A stretch of 64,000 nt of DNA from Enterococcus_C asini_A (GCF_031928785.1 NZ_JARQAL010000004.1), one strand, 5' to 3'; shown: positions 18,095 through 26,801, numbered from the stretch's first letter. Notes: a model not told the origin generated them from the letters alone. Numbers and translations: made by a program.

Positions 18095-18104
18095 GGAGGG
18101 CCAG

Positions 18105-18488
18105 ATGAAAAAGACATTACTCCTATCCACTGTAGTTGGCGCAATCTTATTGGCGGCAGTTTTAAAGTTGGAACCAGTAAAAGCGTTGGTTTACGGAGAA
18201 GGCTGGCCGCGAAGGCTCATTGGTCTGGTGCTATTTTTGGTAGTGGTGGGCTTTGCAGTTCAAAGCTTGCGTAAATCCCAACACTTTCACAAAGAGTTCA
18301 AAGCATATGTGGATACCTATGATTTGACACCAGAGAAACTATCCCGACTAACGGAATTTAACAAGTATGATTTTTCTTATGATGGGAAGACCCTGCGCTT
18401 TGAACAAGGAACTACGGAAAATCGAGAACGGCTTTTAGCCGATTTACGGAATTATTTCGGACCGATTGAAAAAAGTCTACTTGATTAA
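18105..18488 (+). CDS. Hypothetical small membrane protein
   Basis: A 127-residue protein I do not recognise. It has two predicted membrane segments (about 4-20 and 36-53) and a soluble C-terminal half with acidic and basic residues mixed. AAGGAGG lies 6 bases before the ATG, and it follows the CPBP protease by 10 bases, so the two probably share a transcript. A terminator follows directly. Confidence 0.7.
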   Translation: MKKTLLLSTVVGAILLAAVLKLEPVKALVYGEGWPRRLIGLVLFLVVVGFAVQSLRKSQHFHKEFKAYVDTYDLTPEKLSRLTEFNKYDFSYDGKTLRFEQGTTENRERLLADLRNYFGPIEKSLLD

Positions 18489-18510
18489 AGACGCCAGTCA
18501 ATATTAAAGA

Positions 18511-18556
18511 AAACACTCAGCTATCAAATATTTCAAGATAGCTGAGTGTTTGTTTA
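18511..18556 (+). terminator. Terminator after the CPBP pair
   Basis: AAACACTCAGCTATC pairs fully with GATAGCTGAGTGTTT around an 11-base loop; TGTTTATTTT follows. Confidence 0.85.
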
Positions 18557-18608
18557 TTTTATTTCATTTGTCAAATTAACCTAGACACAATCTCATCATC
18601 CCTGTAAC

Positions 18609-19173
18609 TCAAAAAAAATCCACTGGGGTTCGGTAGTTCAGTGATTTTCTGGGAATATAATTTCTTTTTAAAGAGATAGATTGGATAAAGACTTGATTAA
18701 CCGTGTTAAAATCCATTTGTTTTGGAAGTCCATCTTTTCGTAACAACCCGTTTGAATGTTCATTTAAGCCACGTTGGGAAAGTGTACTTAGACCTGCAAA
18801 ATAGATATCAATATCGTACTTGATTACTGATTGCTTTCCAGTTAGAAAATTCTTTTCTGCAATCAAACATAATCGATTTGAATAGATTACGTTTGAAGCC
18901 AGTTGCTTAAGGTTGACTCAATATCTTTTGCTTTGCGACCTTCTGACTTTAACGTAATAATTGCTTTTGATTGGCGCTCCACCAGTGTGATTACTGCACT
19001 TTTGTGATGCGCCTCGACAATTGTGTCCGTTTGCTAGAAAGCGAAATACGTTATAAATAGTTTGACGAGCCCGATTTAATCGTTTTGCGACTTTCCCAAC
19101 AGGCTGATGAGTATTGAAATAAGACTCTATTAAAACCAGTTCGTCTGTAGTAAGTAAGATAAGTATAGGTCAT
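18609..19173 (-). pseudogene. Decayed IS30-family transposase
   Basis: On the minus strand the first part reads as an IS30 N-terminal HTH (pieces include ELVLIESYFNTHQPVGKVAK and RLNRARQTIYNVFRFL) with a frameshift a few codons after ATG 19173. The last part reads LSQRGLNEHSNGLLRK then IPRKSLNYRTPVDFF, the usual IS30 C-terminus. The middle, including most of the DDE core, is missing or scrambled: about 565 bases remain of the roughly 1 kb expected. I could not define inverted repeats with confidence. It lies at the left edge of the AT-richer sugar island. Confidence 0.8.
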
Positions 19174-19304
19174 TTAGGTTCGCTCCTTATCTTTCTTTAG
19201 GCGAAAATATAAGTTGAGTGTAGCATAAATGACTTTTTTCGTTGTATAGCTTAGTTTTACAATAGATGATTTGCTTATCAATACTAAGCTAGTATGTTTT
19301 GTTT

Positions 19305-20009
19305 TTATTTTGAGACGGTACTTTCAAATTTTGTCTTGTACGCTGGATATTTAGAAGTTTCATACTCAAAAGGTTTGCGTTCCTTTGTAAAACCAATACT
19401 GGTGAAAACAAAGACCGGCTCATGGGTTTTCAATTCTAGATATAAATTATCTAATTCACTAGGAGGAGTTACTTCAATAGAACGCCTCGCAAAAGCTAAA
19501 ATAATTCCCTTATCTTCTAGAACTGAAAATAGGGATTCTTTGGCAAAGTCATAATTCACAATATCCGGTAGTATGCTTAAAGGAATACAAGATTTTGCAA
19601 TACATGTAGGTTTATCATCTATATAGCGAATTCTTTCTAAAACCAAAATTAAATCACCGGGTTTTATCTCTAAGTAGGTGCTGATTTCTTTGCTAGCGGG
19701 AATAATTGTTTGTTGGATAATTTTTGAACTGATTTTTTTTCCTTGTTGAATTGCATCTTGAAAGAAACCGATAAAGGAATCGAGTTCGTGATCGACGTAC
19801 TTTTCTGTTGTGTGGTTGACCAGATAGCCTCGTCCTTCATTTTTGGTGATATATCCTTCTTGTTCTAAAGAAGATAGGGCCTTTCTCACCGTCGGACGAC
19901 TAACAGAAAACTCTTGAGCAAGATCACGCTCAGAAGGGAGTAAATCAGACAAGTCACTATTTGTAATATATTTTGCTTTTATTTGCTCTTTTACTTTATC
20001 GAAAATCAT
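19305..20009 (-). CDS. GntR-family regulator with UTRA ligand domain
   Basis: A 234-residue repressor-type protein. Residues 1-65 form a winged helix (LLPSERDLAQEFSVSRPTVRKAL); about 85-225 form a UTRA effector domain, which in relatives such as FrlR and NagR binds phosphorylated sugars. I chose ATG 20009 because AAGGATGG precedes it and a plausible promoter (TTGGTA, 16 bases, TATTAT at 20062-20035) would otherwise lie in the gene; ATG 20069 would add 20 residues and overlap the gene upstream. It probably acts at the palindromes listed near 22.1 kb and 32.4 kb. That link is inference. Confidence 0.85.
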   Translation of the reverse strand: MIFDKVKEQIKAKYITNSDLSDLLPSERDLAQEFSVSRPTVRKALSSLEQEGYITKNEGRGYLVNHTTEKYVDHELDSFIGFFQDAIQQGKKISSKIIQQTIIPASKEISTYLEIKPGDLILVLERIRYIDDKPTCIAKSCIPLSILPDIVNYDFAKESLFSVLEDKGIILAFARRSIEVTPPSELDNLYLELKTHEPVFVFTSIGFTKERKPFEYETSKYPAYKTKFESTVSK

Positions 20010-20055
20010 AAACCAACCATCCTTTTCCCAAGGTATAATACTCATTCTACCATGT

Positions 20056-20925
20056 TTACCAAGGTACAAGAATTATTTTTCCATCCTTTTGACTTAAAAT
20101 TCCGTAATTGTTTTCTAATAGAGAAGAAACAGCTACACTACCCCATTTATGCCCCATGTAGCGATCATAAAAAGTTGGTGAAGCTCCTCGTTGTAAATAA
20201 GATAAATTTATATATTTCGTTTCTTTTGGTAAATTTTTGGTAAGAAATTCTATTGTCTTTTGTTTATTTGGTAAGCCTTCTGGTAACAATATAATTGGTG
20301 AATAAAAAATATTTTCGTATTTTTTGCATAAGTTGTGTAAGTATTCCTTTTCATCGCTTTCGATTAGTGATGCGAAAGAAGCAACTGCTCCGTGTTCAGC
20401 TAAGGCAAAGCAATTTCGTCCCATTACTTCCATTAAAATAATTCGGTTATGGGCTTGCGCAGTAGTAGTTAATTCGTCAACAGCTGCAATTAGCGTATTT
20501 AATGCTGTATCGAAGCCTAAAGTATATTCTGTTTCAGGAAAATCATTGTCAATTGTTCCCGCTATTACAGACACGCTAAGATCAGATTCATCTTTTAGTA
20601 AGGTTGCCCCTTTTAAAGAGCCATTTCCACCAATGACAATCAGTCCTTCAATACCCTCTTGTTTCAAATTTTCGATAACTTGTTTCCGAGTTTTCGCTTC
20701 CCTCATTTTTTCAAAGCGTGAAGTACCGATACAAGTTCCCGCTTTGCTGATGTCAATATCCTTTTCCTCTAATGAAATTATCCAATTTTCGTAGATTCCT
20801 TGGTAACCGTTTTTAAAAAAGACAATCTCAGTATCCTTCGATAGCGCTTCTGATTGTTTGATAGCAAGAATAGTGGCATTCATCCCTGGGGAATCGCCAC
20901 CACTACAAATTACACCAATTTTCAT
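20056..20925 (-). CDS. Divergent 6-phosphofructokinase-like protein
   Basis: A 289-residue member of the ATP-PFK fold family, shorter than the usual 319. Conserved parts are CSGGDSPGMNA, GTSRF, GTIDND with the catalytic Asp, GFDTA and MEVMGR. Changes from the E. coli enzyme are GGDGS to GGNGS (the Mg-binding Asp103 becomes Asn) and the fructose-6-phosphate loop LGHIQRGG to LSYLQRGA (His249 becomes Tyr). It is therefore unlikely to be the housekeeping PFK. It sits between the SIS deglycase and GntR genes. A role on fructose 6-phosphate or another sugar phosphate from deglycation is inference. Confidence 0.82.
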   Translation of the reverse strand: MKIGVICSGGDSPGMNATILAIKQSEALSKDTEIVFFKNGYQGIYENWIISLEEKDIDISKAGTCIGTSRFEKMREAKTRKQVIENLKQEGIEGLIVIGGNGSLKGATLLKDESDLSVSVIAGTIDNDFPETEYTLGFDTALNTLIAAVDELTTTAQAHNRIILMEVMGRNCFALAEHGAVASFASLIESDEKEYLHNLCKKYENIFYSPIILLPEGLPNKQKTIEFLTKNLPKETKYINLSYLQRGASPTFYDRYMGHKWGSVAVSSLLENNYGILSQKDGKIILVPW

Positions 20926-20944
20926 ATAAAATCACTCCTAATTC

Positions 20945-21013
20945 AAAAAAAGAGCTACAGCAAAAGTATACGGCTAATCTGCTACGACTCAGATTTTGCG
21001 TACCTTTTGCTGT
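20945..21013 (-). terminator. Long intercistronic terminator-like hairpin
   Basis: Between the SIS deglycase and PFK-like genes, ACAGCAAAAG (20957-20966) pairs with CTTTTGCTGT (21004-21013), and an inner stem AATCTG/CAGATT continues it. On the minus strand a run of seven T follows (complement of 20945-20951). It should end or reduce transcription after the deglycase gene. Confidence 0.7.
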
Positions 21014-21038
21014 AAGCGCGATTTTTACTTAAAAAATT

Positions 21039-22055
21039 TTAGTATTCCATTTTTTTGTAATAACGACGAGTAGTTAACGGATGGTTCCGTTCTACTTCTA
21101 AAAAGGCGCTAACTCGTTCAAAGACAGTAGCCAAAACAATTGGAGAGATGATCTTTCTTGTTTCTGCTGAAATTCCTGGTAGTTCATAATCTTTTGTATC
21201 AATCGTGATATGAACGTCAGTGAATTTAGGAACAAAGTTTTTAACGCGTTCTGTTAAGACACGAGAATCATCTTCACCTTCAGTAATGATGACACTTACT
21301 CCTGCTTCAATTAATTCTAAAGTTCCGTGGAAGAAATCTGCTGCATGGACAGGACGTGTTTTGATCCATTGCATTTCTTCTAAAATACACATGCCATAAT
21401 AATAAGCTTCTGCAAAACTATCTCCAGCACCAGTTAAAATGTGATATGGAGTATCTTTGTGCGTTTTAGCAAATGATTCAGCCATTGGTTCTGCTTGTTC
21501 TTTTGCTTTAAGAAGTGCTTCTGGCAACTTAGCAAAATCGTTTAAGTAAGTTGTATAGAGCGCTTCTGTGATTTCGTTGCGATGTTTCATCATATACAAA
21601 GCAATCATTAAACCTTGTAAATAGTAGTTTTCAGAAGAAGTATCATCCAACACATCATTGTAAACAGTGTATGTTGCAGCATCTTCTAGTGGTGTATTAG
21701 GGCTACCAACTAATGCTAATGTTTCAACATTATGTTCGTTGCAGTATTCAACTAACTCAATTGTTTCTTTTGTAGTTCCTGAAAGGGAAGGAATAACCAC
21801 TAAAGATTTGTCAGAAAATGTTTTGTTAGGATGTAACATGAATTCAGCTGCAATTACGCGATGGAATGGAAAGGCGCTTCGAGTGCGAGCAAATTCAATT
21901 GTGGAGTCGAATAAAATACCAACACCACCTGAACCGATAAAGTAAATTTCTTCTAATTTGTCTGCTAGTGGAGCTAAAATTTCGGTAAGTTTGTCGTTAG
22001 TAGCGACGGCACCAGTTTGGGTTTTCAAAAAACGTTCTTGATCAAAATTAAACAT
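21039..22055 (-). CDS. SIS-domain sugar-amine phosphate deglycase (FrlB-like)
   Basis: A 338-residue protein with two SIS (sugar isomerase) domains. The body resembles fructoselysine-6-phosphate deglycase FrlB: an N-terminal phosphosugar site (FIGSGGVGIL, then IPSLSGTTKETIELV), the active-site region FFHGTLELIE, and the family C-terminus RRYYKKMEY. These enzymes split amino-acid-sugar 6-phosphates into a hexose 6-phosphate and an amino acid. The neighbouring PFK-like gene hints at fructose 6-phosphate as product, hence a glucoselysine-type substrate; that is inference. AAAGGAGAG precedes the ATG, with a promoter and three operator-like palindromes upstream. Confidence 0.82.
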   Translation of the reverse strand: MFNFDQERFLKTQTGAVATNDKLTEILAPLADKLEEIYFIGSGGVGILFDSTIEFARTRSAFPFHRVIAAEFMLHPNKTFSDKSLVVIPSLSGTTKETIELVEYCNEHNVETLALVGSPNTPLEDAATYTVYNDVLDDTSSENYYLQGLMIALYMMKHRNEITEALYTTYLNDFAKLPEALLKAKEQAEPMAESFAKTHKDTPYHILTGAGDSFAEAYYYGMCILEEMQWIKTRPVHAADFFHGTLELIEAGVSVIITEGEDDSRVLTERVKNFVPKFTDVHITIDTKDYELPGISAETRKIISPIVLATVFERVSAFLEVERNHPLTTRRYYKKMEY

Positions 22056-22073
22056 TCAAATTCTCTCCTTTGA

Positions 22074-22086
22074 TTACCAGTGGTAA
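22074..22086. promoter_or_regulatory. GntR-type operator 1
   Basis: TTACCAGTGGTAA, a perfect palindrome about a central G. It lies downstream of the -10 box of the minus-strand deglycase promoter, so a bound repressor would block elongation or initiation. Confidence 0.65.
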
Positions 22087-22104
22087 TTATTTGTTTGCAC
22101 ACAT

Positions 22105-22133
22105 AAGATACCATGGGTAAAATACATTGTCAA
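22105..22133 (-). promoter_or_regulatory. Promoter of the SIS deglycase gene
   Basis: On the minus strand TTGACA (22133-22128), 17 bases, then TATCTT (22110-22105). It sits 50 bases before the gene at 22055. The -35 is perfect and the -10 has four of six consensus bases. Operator 2 overlaps its -10 and spacer. Confidence 0.75.
22108..22120. promoter_or_regulatory. GntR-type operator 2
   Basis: ATACCATGGGTAA matches TTACCANTGGTAA at 11 of 12 defined positions or close to it (differences at the first and eighth bases). It overlaps the -10 box and spacer of the deglycase promoter. Confidence 0.55.
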
Positions 22134-22150
22134 TTACTTTTGTTAAAAAA

Positions 22151-22163
22151 TTACCACAGGTAT
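22151..22163. promoter_or_regulatory. GntR-type operator 3
   Basis: TTACCACAGGTAT, two changes from TTACCANTGGTAA. It lies upstream of the deglycase -35 and 71 bases before the start of the divergent LevR-type gene, so it could affect both. Confidence 0.5.
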
Positions 22164-22233
22164 TTGTAAACGGATAGATTTTTTTCGAGAAATCAAGTAT
22201 ATTAGGGTATAGAAGGACATAGGAGGAATAAAA

Positions 22234-24957
22234 ATGAAGCAAAAAATTTTAGCTGAGTTGGTAAGATTATTAGAGCCAATTGATTTTCCCCAAGAAATAT
22301 CGGAAAAGTGTAACGCTCAATATTTGGCCAACAAATTTGATATTCGTCGTAATACTGCTAGCAAGCATTTAAATGAGTTAGTAGAGCAATGTGAATTGGT
22401 TAAAATTCAAGGGCGACCAGTCCTATTTGTCCCTATTTGGTTTTTGAAGGAAAAATCTGGAAAAGATATTTGTCAAAGTGAGTTTACTTCAATAGAGGAG
22501 TTTAGAGATACATTTTGTGATCTCCAACAAGATCTCTTTACCAGCGTGATTGGCTATTCACAAAGTTTAAAGGATGCTGTTCAGCAAGGTATATCTGCCT
22601 TGAAATATCCTAATGGGTTACCTATTATGTATTTTGGTGATTCTGGTGTTGGGAAAAGTTTTTTAGTAGAAAAATTAGCGGAATATTGTCGAGAAAAAGG
22701 AATCATTGCTAAAGATGCCCCCTTTATGGAATTAAACTGCGCGCAGTACTACCATAATCCTGAATTGCTGACTAGTCAGTTGTTTGGTCATATGAAAGGA
22801 GCCTTTACTGGTGCGGAACATGACCAGATTGGCATCATTGAAGCCGCAAATGGAGGTATTGTTTTTTTAGATGAGATCCATCGCTTACCTCCAGAAGGTC
22901 AGGAAAAGCTTTTTATACATATGGATAAAGGTGTTTTTCATAGAATGGGAGAGACTGGCCCTTGGAGACAATCCCAGATTCGCTATATTTTTGCGACGAC
23001 TGAGCAGAAGGATGGATTCTTTTTGGAAACATTCAAAAGACGTATTCCGATTGTCTGCACATTACCAGCCTATAAAGATCGTAGTGTTGGGGAAAGAAAA
23101 GCAATTGTTTTTCATTTGTTTGAACAAGAGTCTGCTTTAGTTCAAAAGGATATTCTGGTGTCTGAGGCGGCACTTTCTCATTTGATTCGGCTTGATTTGC
23201 CAGGCAATATTGGTGAACTAGCTGGTCTAATTAAGCAAACAGTAGCAGGAAAACTGACTTTTGAAGATGGAAAAAATTTTTTAGAGATTCATATAGTTGA
23301 TTTGCCAACGAGGTATTTAGTTTTTGATAATCAACAGTTTCCTAAACGTGCGCGTAGTCAGCGATTGTATGTCTTTAGTAATGGAAATTATGTCCATGAT
23401 GATGAGGGGACAGCTACTTTTGCGATGTATCAGGAAGCTTTATTCCGTAAAATTTTTATCTGCTATGAAAAATTTGTTAAAAAAGACCTTTCTGACAATG
23501 AATTTCGACAAGTTACCCAAAATTATCTTTCAGATTTTAATGAGCATTATATCAACGAAGGTAAGACTGATTTATTGAAAAACTATTATGTGCCAGAGTT
23601 GCAAAAGGTAATTCAAAAGGTCTCACCGAGTCTCTTTATCCATCTTTCTGGTTATACGATTCAAGCGATTGCCAATTATTTGTCAATGCGAGACCCCTGG
23701 GATGATTTTGAACATACTGAGAACAACTTAGAAAATCAAAAACTTTTAGCCAGCTTTAAAAAACGCTATATCCGTGATTTAGATATGTTTTTAACATTCT
23801 TTGAGGAATCCTTGGATATCAAGCTGACATTGAGTGATCGTTTATATATTGCAATTTGCATTGTTTGTGATGTAAAAAGTGAGAACAATGATGTCAATGC
23901 CATTATCTTAGCCCATGGTTTTGCTACGGCTAGTAGTATTGCTAATGTAGCAAATCGCTTAGTAAATCAACCAATATTTGATTCCATTGATATGCCGCTA
24001 GAAAGCTCTAGTAAAGAAGTGATTGATCGCTTAATTCAGTACATTGAATTTCGTAAGCCAAAAGGTGGTCTCGTTATTTTTGTTGATATGGGCAGCTTGA
24101 CTCAAATTCAAGCGGATATTGAGAAGTTGATAGAGGTTCCAACGGTTATTATTAATAATGTGACCACGGAAATGGCGATTGAAACTGCTTTTTTGATTCA
24201 ACAAAATGATGATATTCAAAAGGTAGTGAAAGATTTGCCTTTTTCAACTTTTGAAAAACAAGTTATTTTTCCTAGTAAAATTCGTAAACGCACAATTATT
24301 GTCTCTTGTAGTACGGGACTGGGTGCGGCGAGTAAGATCAAAGAAATGTTGGAGAAAAATTTACCACCAGAGCTGGGTATTGAATTCGTTCCTTATGAAG
24401 TGGAATTATTGCATGACGGTGTACAAACAGAATTTTTGCTAAAGACTAAAGAAATCATCGCAATTATTGGAACTGATGATCCTAAAATCGAAAGAATACC
24501 TTATATTACGTTGGAAGAGCTTTTTGAAGGAGAAGTTGGTAAACTCTATGAGGTCTTTTTACGACTTTACGGAGAAGAGGTTGCACGTTCGGTTAATCAA
24601 AATATTGTAAAAAATAGCACTTTAAATCGGTTAATTGATAGTTTAACCATTCTTGATGCGGAAAAAGTGATGAATCAGATTGAAGATTGTTTAAAAGAAT
24701 ACCAGTTGTTTTCTGGCAAAGAGCTTTCCTCCATGAGTAAAATTAATTTATATGTGCATATCAGTTGTATGATTGAACGTTTAATCCGCAATCAAGGAGT
24801 AACTAGTTTCCCTAATTTAGCTCAATTTTGTCAAAAGAATGAACAAGAAATCAAAGCGATAGAGAATGCTATGAAACATTTAGAATCCTTGTACAATATC
24901 AAAATCCCCCAAGAAGAACTAGCTTATGCAACTAATATCATTACCCATTATCAATGA
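22234..24957 (+). CDS. LevR/ManR-type sigma54-dependent activator with PRDs
   Basis: A 907-residue enhancer-binding protein. In order: winged HTH (1-75); AAA+ domain with Walker A GDSGVGKS near 135, the sigma54-contact loop GAFTGA near 188 and Walker B VFLDEIH; a first PRD (about 440-550); an EIIA-mannose-like domain (about 555-690, with LAHGFATA); an EIIB-like segment (VSCSTGLGAASK, about 690-790); and a second PRD (about 800-907, LYVHISCMIERL). Such proteins respond to PTS phosphorylation and activate the adjacent mannose-family PTS. A consensus sigma54 promoter lies just downstream. GATAGGAGG-like site AGGAGG precedes the ATG. Confidence 0.92.
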   Translation: MKQKILAELVRLLEPIDFPQEISEKCNAQYLANKFDIRRNTASKHLNELVEQCELVKIQGRPVLFVPIWFLKEKSGKDICQSEFTSIEEFRDTFCDLQQDLFTSVIGYSQSLKDAVQQGISALKYPNGLPIMYFGDSGVGKSFLVEKLAEYCREKGIIAKDAPFMELNCAQYYHNPELLTSQLFGHMKGAFTGAEHDQIGIIEAANGGIVFLDEIHRLPPEGQEKLFIHMDKGVFHRMGETGPWRQSQIRYIFATTEQKDGFFLETFKRRIPIVCTLPAYKDRSVGERKAIVFHLFEQESALVQKDILVSEAALSHLIRLDLPGNIGELAGLIKQTVAGKLTFEDGKNFLEIHIVDLPTRYLVFDNQQFPKRARSQRLYVFSNGNYVHDDEGTATFAMYQEALFRKIFICYEKFVKKDLSDNEFRQVTQNYLSDFNEHYINEGKTDLLKNYYVPELQKVIQKVSPSLFIHLSGYTIQAIANYLSMRDPWDDFEHTENNLENQKLLASFKKRYIRDLDMFLTFFEESLDIKLTLSDRLYIAICIVCDVKSENNDVNAIILAHGFATASSIANVANRLVNQPIFDSIDMPLESSSKEVIDRLIQYIEFRKPKGGLVIFVDMGSLTQIQADIEKLIEVPTVIINNVTTEMAIETAFLIQQNDDIQKVVKDLPFSTFEKQVIFPSKIRKRTIIVSCSTGLGAASKIKEMLEKNLPPELGIEFVPYEVELLHDGVQTEFLLKTKEIIAIIGTDDPKIERIPYITLEELFEGEVGKLYEVFLRLYGEEVARSVNQNIVKNSTLNRLIDSLTILDAEKVMNQIEDCLKEYQLFSGKELSSMSKINLYVHISCMIERLIRNQGVTSFPNLAQFCQKNEQEIKAIENAMKHLESLYNIKIPQEELAYATNIITHYQ

Positions 24958-24964
24958 TCATAAG

Positions 24965-25008
24965 AAAGTGACACTGTTTTATTCTAAAAAAACAGTGTCA
25001 CTTTTTTT
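24965..25008 (+). terminator. Terminator after the LevR-type gene
   Basis: AAAGTGACACTGTTTT and AAAACAGTGTCACTTT form a 16-bp perfect stem, followed by a T run. The arms recur partly at 25030-25041 (GGTGACAGTTTT), so the palindrome may also serve as an activator site. Confidence 0.85.
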
Positions 25009-25029
25009 GGGAAATCCGCTAGAAATCAC

Positions 25030-25041
25030 GGTGACAGTTTT
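25030..25041. promoter_or_regulatory. Repeat of the terminator arm, possible activator half-site
   Basis: GGTGACAGTTTT repeats most of the half-site AGTGACACTGTTTT found in the terminator palindrome 40-65 bases upstream. It ends one base before the sigma54 -24 element. LevR-type proteins bind palindromes upstream of such promoters; whether these are the site is inference. Confidence 0.35.
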
Positions 25042-25042
25042 T

Positions 25043-25058
25043 TGGCACGGAACTTGCT
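25043..25058 (+). promoter_or_regulatory. Sigma54 (RpoN) -24/-12 promoter
   Basis: TGGCACGGAACTTGCT matches the sigma54 consensus TGGCAC-N5-TTGCW at every defined base. It is 28 bases upstream of the EIIA gene and just after a sigma54 activator gene. Confidence 0.92.
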
Positions 25059-25085
25059 TTTAGTTTGGTGGAAGGAGGATAAGTT

Positions 25086-25508
25086 ATGAGAAGGATTTTA
25101 TGTATGAGTCACGGTCCCTTGGCGAAAGGAATGATTGAAACATTAAAAATTATCGTTGGTGAACTAAATAATGTGGATGTTCTCTGTGCCTATATCGATG
25201 GAAACAATGATGTAGAACAGATGATCGATGCTTATTTAAAAGATCACGTTGACGATGAGTTGATTGTAGTCACTGATATTTTTGGGGGAAGCATCAACAA
25301 TGAGTGGTTGAAACGGTTGTCTAAGCTCCCTAAAGTATTTCTAATTTCAGGGATGCATTTAAGTTTATTAGTGGAATTATATCTGAAATGTCAAAGTGTT
25401 CCATTTTCCAAACTACTTGAAACGCTAGATAACATTATCGGGGAAGCCTCAGGCTCTATTCAATTATGTAATCGACTAAGTTATGAACTAATACCAGATG
25501 AGTTTTAA
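25086..25508 (+). CDS. PTS EIIA, mannose family (operon 1)
   Basis: Cytosolic phosphocarrier, 140 residues, that takes phosphate from HPr. The phosphorylated His is His9 in CMSHGPLAKGM, and the fold signature VVTDIFGGSINNEW is typical of the EIIA-Man/Fru superfamily. GGAAGGAGG lies 8 bases before the ATG. It is first in a sigma54-controlled operon followed by EIIB, EIIC, EIID, a deglycase and a PfkB kinase. Its genes are shorter-spaced and AT-rich like the rest of the island. Confidence 0.9.
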   Translation: MRRILCMSHGPLAKGMIETLKIIVGELNNVDVLCAYIDGNNDVEQMIDAYLKDHVDDELIVVTDIFGGSINNEWLKRLSKLPKVFLISGMHLSLLVELYLKCQSVPFSKLLETLDNIIGEASGSIQLCNRLSYELIPDEF

Positions 25509-25535
25509 CTTTAACTAAGAAGGGAGGGAAAAGAC

Positions 25536-26006
25536 ATGATTAAATTAGTCAGAGTCGATCATCGTTTAATCCATGGGCAAGTAGCTCTTACATGGACTAA
25601 TGCGATTGATGCGGATTGTATTTTGGTAGCAAATGATGATGTCCTTAATGATCCAATCCAAAAGACAACATTAAAATTGGCTGCGCCACACAACGTAAAA
25701 GTTGTCATCAAATCCATTGAAGACTCAATACAAGCAATTAATGACGGTAAGACGGATAAGTACAAATTATTTATTGTAACCAAAACAATTGGGGATGCTC
25801 ATCAATTGGCTAAGGGAGTAGAACAGATTCAGAAGATTAATATTGGTAGCGTGAAAGAAACGGGTTCAAGTTCTGCTTTAACCCATACTGTATTTGTCAC
25901 AGATGAAGAAAGAGCTGAATTAAAAGCCATGGTTAGTGAAGGGCTTCAAGTATATGCACAACAGGTTCCAACAGATAAAGAGGTTGATTTAGGTAAATCA
26001 TTATAA
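25536..26006 (+). CDS. PTS EIIB, mannose/sorbose family (operon 1)
   Basis: A 156-residue PTSIIB-sor protein. The active His is His13 in VDHRLIHGQVALTW, the family's hallmark. It passes phosphate from EIIA to the sugar bound by EIIC/EIID at the membrane. It lies 27 bases after EIIA with an AAGGGAGGG ribosome site. Confidence 0.92.
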   Translation: MIKLVRVDHRLIHGQVALTWTNAIDADCILVANDDVLNDPIQKTTLKLAAPHNVKVVIKSIEDSIQAINDGKTDKYKLFIVTKTIGDAHQLAKGVEQIQKINIGSVKETGSSSALTHTVFVTDEERAELKAMVSEGLQVYAQQVPTDKEVDLGKSL

Positions 26007-26021
26007 AAAGGGGGAAAAATC

Positions 26022-26801
26022 ATGGATAGTCTATTGGTTCAATCCATTTTGCTTGCTATCTTGACTGCCTTGATTGTCATTGACTGGATGACTGGGACGA
26101 ATAACCTTTCTCGTCCAATTGTCACATCAGTCTTTGTAGGTTTAATCATGGGCGATTTAAAGATGGGCATCATGATGGGTGCGACATTAGAACTAGCTTT
26201 TGTAGGAGCAATAACAATTGGAGCGGCACGTCCGCCGGATATTGTTTCTGGGGGGATTTTGGGGACCGCCTTTGCAATTGCTACAGGAAAAGGAGCTGAA
26301 TTTGCTTTAACTTTGGCCTTCCCAATTGCTGCGTTATTCTTGATTGTTGATAATGTATTGACTTTGTTAGTTTTACCAATGATTGCTCGAAAAGCAGATC
26401 ATTTTGCTGAGCAAGGGAATTTAAAAGGCGTCTCAAGAATGCATGTTTTAGGATTTATCTCAGTGAAGAGTATACCACGAGCTCTGTTTGTTGGATTCTC
26501 CTTTTACTTAGGAAGTCCTGTGATGGAACGCATTTTGAATGCGATTCCAGTCTTTGTTCAAGACGGAATTAATATTGCGGCGGGGATTATGCCAGCACTA
26601 GGGTTTGGGATTTTGCTACAAATGCTGCTTAAAAAAGACGTACTAGTCTATTTTGTGATTGGTTTTGCTCTATTTAGTTACCTGCATGTTCCAATTTTAG
26701 GGATTGCAATTTTCGGCGTTTGTCTAGCTTATATCATTGTTTCAATGGAAAATAAGACTAAATTGATGACTAAGGAGGCGACACTTGATGATGACTTCTA
26801 A
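26022..26801 (+). CDS. PTS EIIC, mannose/sorbose family (operon 1)
   Basis: Integral membrane part of the transporter, 259 residues with about seven hydrophobic segments and the EII-Sor pattern GDLKMGIMMGATLELAFVG near residues 45-65. With EIID it forms the sugar channel. AAAGGGGG precedes the ATG by 8 bases. The 3' end overlaps the EIID start by about 14 bases. Confidence 0.9.
   Translation: MDSLLVQSILLAILTALIVIDWMTGTNNLSRPIVTSVFVGLIMGDLKMGIMMGATLELAFVGAITIGAARPPDIVSGGILGTAFAIATGKGAEFALTLAFPIAALFLIVDNVLTLLVLPMIARKADHFAEQGNLKGVSRMHVLGFISVKSIPRALFVGFSFYLGSPVMERILNAIPVFVQDGINIAAGIMPALGFGILLQMLLKKDVLVYFVIGFALFSYLHVPILGIAIFGVCLAYIIVSMENKTKLMTKEATLDDDF

Noticed and set aside
20010..20069. N-terminal extension of the GntR protein
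   Set aside because: Upstream ATG overlaps the previous gene and a likely promoter; the family start fits ATG 20009.
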